From: Acidobacteriaceae bacterium
GTDB taxonomy: Bacteria; Acidobacteriota; Terriglobia; Terriglobales; Acidobacteriaceae
DNA length: 8,234 bases
Reading direction: 5' to 3'
Assembly (NCBI GenBank): GCA_025462805.1
Contig: JAOAPJ010000283.1
Location: 1 to 8,234 of the forward strand
Below, in pieces: positions 5,796-8,234 of this stretch; position 1 is the stretch's first letter; every line of letters begins with the position of its first letter. Position numbers and translations under genes: made by a program. The notes under the pieces are model-generated. The model saw only the letters and a program-made list of their open reading frames with translations. It was not told the DNA's origin and did not search any database.

Positions 5796-7831
5796 ACTCG
5801 ATGAAGCGTGTGACCCGCCGTCTGGCCCTGGTGCCGGCGGCTGCCTTTGTTCTGTTATGCCCTGCCAGTTGGATCTACGCGCAGCAGCCTGCACCTGCCG
5901 CCCCCGCTGCACCGCAGGCGGATGGAAAAGCCGATGCCAAGCCGACTCCCGCCGACGAGATGGAGGAGTTCATGCCCAAGCCGGCTCCGCCCCTCCCCAC
6001 GGGAATGACGGGATCCGATACGAAGGATCCGCGGTATGCGCTGAAGGCAGGTAAGTACGACGCCGGCGAGGCGGCCATGGGCATGAAGCACGTCTTCTTC
6101 CTCCAGAAGCCCGGCCCGTTTCGATTGGACGCGACCTCGCCCGATGATCCGCAGGTTGATAAAACCCTATCCCTGATGGGGATGTCCAATACCTCGAAGC
6201 TGCCGAAGCAACTGAAGCCGGTGCTTGCACAATTGGCCTACGCAAACTCGGATTTTGCCTTTCAGGGAAGTCACCTCTTCCAGGGGAACTTCTATGGGAT
6301 CAGCATCTATGACATCGCCGACCCGGCCAAGACCAAGCTGCTGACGACGCTGGTGTGTCCCGGCGGCCAGGGCGATCTCTCGGTGTACAAGAATCTGCTT
6401 TTCATGTCGGTAGAGATGCCCAACGGACGTCTGGACTGTGGTGCGCAAGGCTTTCCGCCGGATCCTCCGCCGGCCGCCGGACATGAGAAGGAGCGTCATC
6501 CACCTGCTGCGCAGAAGGATCGTTTTCGCGGCGTGAGAATTTTTGACATTTCGGATATCCAGAATCCCAAGCAGGTGGCGGCGGTCCAAACCTGCCGCGG
6601 CTCACATACGCACACCCTCGTAGTGGACCCGAACGACAAAGACAACGTGTATATCTACGTCTCCGGCACATCGTTTGTGCGTCAACCCGAAGAGCTGGCT
6701 GGGTGCTCCGGCGAGGAGCCGGGCAAGGATCCCAACACAGCACTGTTTCGTATCGACGTGATCCAGGTCCCGGTGGCGGCGCCGCAGGAAGCGAAGATTG
6801 TGTCGAGCCCGCGCGTGTTCATCGATCCGCGCACCGGCGCGCTCAACGGTCTGAACAACGGCGGCAGCCACGATAAGGGCGCGGAAAAGCCGAAGGACAC
6901 GAATCAGTGCCACGACATCACCGTGTATTCGGCTCTCGGGCTTGCAGCAGGTGCATGCTCCGGAAACGGCTTGCTGCTGGACATCAAGGATCCCGTGCAT
7001 CCCAAGCGTCTGGATGCGGTGAACGATCCAAACTACTCCTACTGGCATTCGGCTTCGTTCTCGAACGACGGGACCAAGGTGGTGTTCACCGACGAGTGGG
7101 GTGGCGGTCTGGGCGCGCGATGCCGTCCCAACGATCCCAACAAGTGGGGCGCGGATGCAATCTTCAACTTGAAGGATGACAAGCTGAGCCTCGCCAGCTA
7201 CTACAAGCTTCCGGCGGCGCAGAGCGACACGGAGAACTGCGTAGCGCATAACGGCTCGCTGGTTCCGGTCCCCGGGCGCGACATCGAAGTGCAGTCCTGG
7301 TATCAGGGCGGTATCTCGGTAATGGACTTCACCGACGCAGCGCACCCATTCGAGATCGCCTACTTCGATCGCGGGCCGATTGACGCGAAGACACTTGTAC
7401 TGGGCGGGGACTGGTCGGCGTACTGGTACAACGGGTACGTCTATGCCTCGGAAATTGCGCGCGGGCTCGACGTCTTTGAGCTCACGCCCTCGAAGTTCCT
7501 CACCAGGAACGAACTCGAAGCAGCGAAGGCTGTCCGGTTAGCCGAGCTGAATGTGCAGAACCAGCAGAAGATCGAGTGGCCCGCACAGCTGGTCGTAGCC
7601 AAAGCCTACCTGGATCAGTTGACGCGGTCGCAGGCCCTGCCCCCCAAGCAGATCGCCTCGGTGCAGAAGGCAATTGACCGCGCAGAGAAGTCGCATATGA
7701 ACGCGAAGAAGCTGGCGGATCTGCAAGGCATGTCGGCCTCTCTGGAGACAAGCGCCACGACGGCGAAGGCTCCGGCCGACGCAAACCGCCTGCACGCGCT
7801 CGCAGCGATTCTGCAGCATCCAGCGGCCTAA
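5792..7831 (+). CDS. Exported LVIVD-repeat beta-propeller-like protein
   Basis: A 679-residue protein with a signal peptide (residues 1-30, cleavage likely IYA|QQ), then a Pro/Ala-rich segment to about 70. Four LVIVD-type motifs mark propeller-like blades: GISIYDIADPAKTKLLTTL (169-187), GVRIFDISDIQNPKQVAAV (247-265), GLLLDIKDPVHPKRLDAV (393-410) and GISVMDFTDAAHPFEIAYF (507-525), with a final GLDVFEL at 558-564. Eight Cys (189, 216, 268, 305, 373, 389, 444, 483) could form disulfides in the periplasm. SHTHT (271-275), QCHDI (372-376), WHSASF (418-423), TDEWGGG (433-439) and CVAHNGSL (483-490) supply His and acidic side chains that could line a metal site. The tail from about 570 is helical and charged. 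GGAG lies five bases before the ATG, inside the DUF305 gene. No function is established for the family as far as I know. Pairing with DUF305 suggests a shared envelope task, perhaps metal handling (inference). Confidence 0.88.
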   Translation: MNSMKRVTRRLALVPAAAFVLLCPASWIYAQQPAPAAPAAPQADGKADAKPTPADEMEEFMPKPAPPLPTGMTGSDTKDPRYALKAGKYDAGEAAMGMKHVFFLQKPGPFRLDATSPDDPQVDKTLSLMGMSNTSKLPKQLKPVLAQLAYANSDFAFQGSHLFQGNFYGISIYDIADPAKTKLLTTLVCPGGQGDLSVYKNLLFMSVEMPNGRLDCGAQGFPPDPPPAAGHEKERHPPAAQKDRFRGVRIFDISDIQNPKQVAAVQTCRGSHTHTLVVDPNDKDNVYIYVSGTSFVRQPEELAGCSGEEPGKDPNTALFRIDVIQVPVAAPQEAKIVSSPRVFIDPRTGALNGLNNGGSHDKGAEKPKDTNQCHDITVYSALGLAAGACSGNGLLLDIKDPVHPKRLDAVNDPNYSYWHSASFSNDGTKVVFTDEWGGGLGARCRPNDPNKWGADAIFNLKDDKLSLASYYKLPAAQSDTENCVAHNGSLVPVPGRDIEVQSWYQGGISVMDFTDAAHPFEIAYFDRGPIDAKTLVLGGDWSAYWYNGYVYASEIARGLDVFELTPSKFLTRNELEAAKAVRLAELNVQNQQKIEWPAQLVVAKAYLDQLTRSQALPPKQIASVQKAIDRAEKSHMNAKKLADLQGMSASLETSATTAKAPADANRLHALAAILQHPAA

Positions 7832-7855
7832 CTCTCCACCCATCACGCAGCACAG

Positions 7856-7889
7856 AGCCCCGCTCGCGAGCATCCGAGCGGGGCTTTTT
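7856..7889 (+). terminator. Rho-independent terminator of the DUF305-LVIVD operon
   Basis: AGCCCCGCTCG (7856-7866) pairs perfectly with CGAGCGGGGCT (7875-7885) around an 8-base loop, followed by a run of five T (7885-7889). It begins 25 bases after the LVIVD stop codon. On the minus strand no T-run follows the stem, so it acts in one direction. Confidence 0.93.
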
Positions 7890-7911
7890 GTGCGTCTCGG
7901 GCGCTCTTTCC

Positions 7912-7930
7912 AGGGCTGCGCGACAGCCCT
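7912..7930. repeat. 7-bp inverted repeat (small hairpin)
   Basis: AGGGCTG (7912-7918) and CAGCCCT (7924-7930) pair around CGCGA. There is no T-run after it on the plus strand. It lies shortly behind the main terminator and may be a back-up structure or simply chance. Confidence 0.45.
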
Positions 7931-7932
7931 CA

Positions 7933-7958
7933 GGGTTCAGATAGGGGGTTCAGATAGG
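7933..7958. repeat. Perfect tandem duplication of a 13-bp unit
   Basis: GGGTTCAGATAGG occurs twice head to tail (7933-7945 and 7946-7958) with no mismatch and no spacer, immediately after the 7-bp hairpin. It could be a replication-slippage duplication or paired direct binding sites. Confidence 0.85.
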
Positions 7959-8115
7959 ATGGATGCGTTCATCGCGATCCCCTCGATTGAGTACGGCGCC
8001 TGGTATTCCGCGGCAACGTCGTGTGGAGTTTCCCTCTGTGGAAGCAGTGGTCCAAGGCGACGAGCCATTAGTCTCCGGATGCATGGTTGGCCGTGGAGTT
8101 ATGCATTGCGTAGCC

Positions 8116-8234
8116 TTATGCGAAAGCGGAGCGTAGAGATATGCCGTCCAGGTCGCCGGAGAGCGCGCCCGAGGCAGCCCAGCCCGATCGCACCAGCGCC
8201 ACGCGTGGCATCCGCATCCACGGCTCAAGCCGCG
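8116..8234 (-). CDS. Possible C-terminal end of an unrecognised minus-strand gene (cut by the window edge)
   Basis: A minus-strand frame enters open from the right edge and ends at TAA (8118-8116), giving 38 complete codons with a protein-like composition: RLEPWMRMPRVALVRSGW, then ASGALSGDLDGISLRSAFA. Hydrophobic, charged and Gly residues are mixed as in real proteins, and third positions are mostly G or C, unlike the competing frames. I do not recognise the family. If real, the gene converges on the LVIVD operon, with the terminator and tandem repeat between them. The fragment is too short to be sure it is coding. Confidence 0.25.
   Translation of the reverse strand, partial: RLEPWMRMPRVALVRSGWAASGALSGDLDGISLRSAFA

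Larger units (their letters stand above)
7890..8234. other. Right-end region, mostly without a recognisable gene
   Basis: These 345 bases hold a small hairpin (7912-7930), a 13-bp tandem duplication (7933-7958) and two ATGCAT palindromes (8079-8084, 8101-8106). Open frames exist on both strands, including a plus-strand frame from ATG 7962 to the window end and a 92-codon minus-strand frame from 8228. Both give Arg/Pro/Ser- or Cys-rich translations typical of non-coding frames in GC-rich DNA. Only the short minus-strand frame entering from the right edge looks protein-like. Confidence 0.45.

Noticed and set aside
4894..8195. A 12-base word GATCGCACCAGC shared between the minus strand of the inverted repeat and a site near 8186.
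   Set aside because: One shared 12-mer is within what chance gives in a GC-rich window of this size, and the flanks do not match.
7950..8228. A 92-codon minus-strand ORF at the right end.
   Set aside because: Its translation is rich in Arg, Cys, Trp, Pro and Thr with no hydrophobic pattern, typical of a chance frame in GC-rich DNA. Another minus-strand frame over part of it looks more protein-like.
7962..8234. A plus-strand frame from ATG 7962 open to the window end.
   Set aside because: No ribosome binding site stands out, the second half is Arg/Pro/Ala-rich, and no family is recognisable.
1..8234. CRISPR arrays, tRNA or rRNA genes, transposases, toxin-antitoxin or defence genes.
   Set aside because: I looked on both strands and saw no repeat-spacer pattern, cloverleaf, transposase motif or defence domain.

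Overview
The window is GC-rich, gene-dense bacterial chromosome. The most informative gene is a very large TonB-dependent receptor of the Oar-like type: signal peptide, carboxypeptidase-regulatory-like domain, plug, and a long barrel ending in Phe. Such receptors are greatly expanded in Acidobacteria (Terriglobia). Together with the base composition this makes an acidobacterium the best guess, but that is an inference from family knowledge and not a tested placement.

Layout. (1) Positions 1-833, minus strand: the N-terminal 277 codons of an NAD(P)-dependent succinate-semialdehyde dehydrogenase-type aldehyde dehydrogenase, running off the left edge, with a probable TTG start and a candidate promoter just upstream. 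(2) Positions 834-1021: divergent intergenic region. (3) Positions 1022-4504, plus strand: the TonB-dependent receptor. (4) Positions 4532-4765: a strong Shine-Dalgarno and start codon 42 bases behind the receptor, leading after 17 codons into a stop and overlapping, in another frame, a short ORF that looks like the C-terminal tail of a larger enzyme (perhaps an alpha/beta-hydrolase). I read this as the scar of an internally deleted gene. (5) Positions 4766-5015: non-coding, with a perfect 12-bp inverted repeat. (6) Positions 5016-7831: a translationally coupled pair (ATGA overlap) encoding an exported, methionine-rich DUF305 protein and an exported LVIVD-repeat beta-propeller-like protein, closed by a textbook Rho-independent terminator. 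(7) Positions 7890-8234: mostly non-coding, with a 13-bp tandem duplication, a small hairpin, and a possible C-terminal end of a minus-strand gene entering from the right edge.

How the genes work together. The aldehyde dehydrogenase is cytoplasmic and divergent, so it need not be related to the rest. The receptor imports an unknown ligand across the outer membrane, and the lost gene behind it may once have processed that ligand. The DUF305/LVIVD pair is the most distinctive unit. Both products carry Sec-type signal peptides. The DUF305 partner has paired His-His motifs and a Met-rich linker typical of copper binding, and the LVIVD partner has eight cysteines in its mature part and several conserved-looking His and acidic residues. 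A periplasmic metal (copper) handling role is a reasonable hypothesis, not a demonstrated one. I found no CRISPR array, RNA gene, insertion sequence or defence system.
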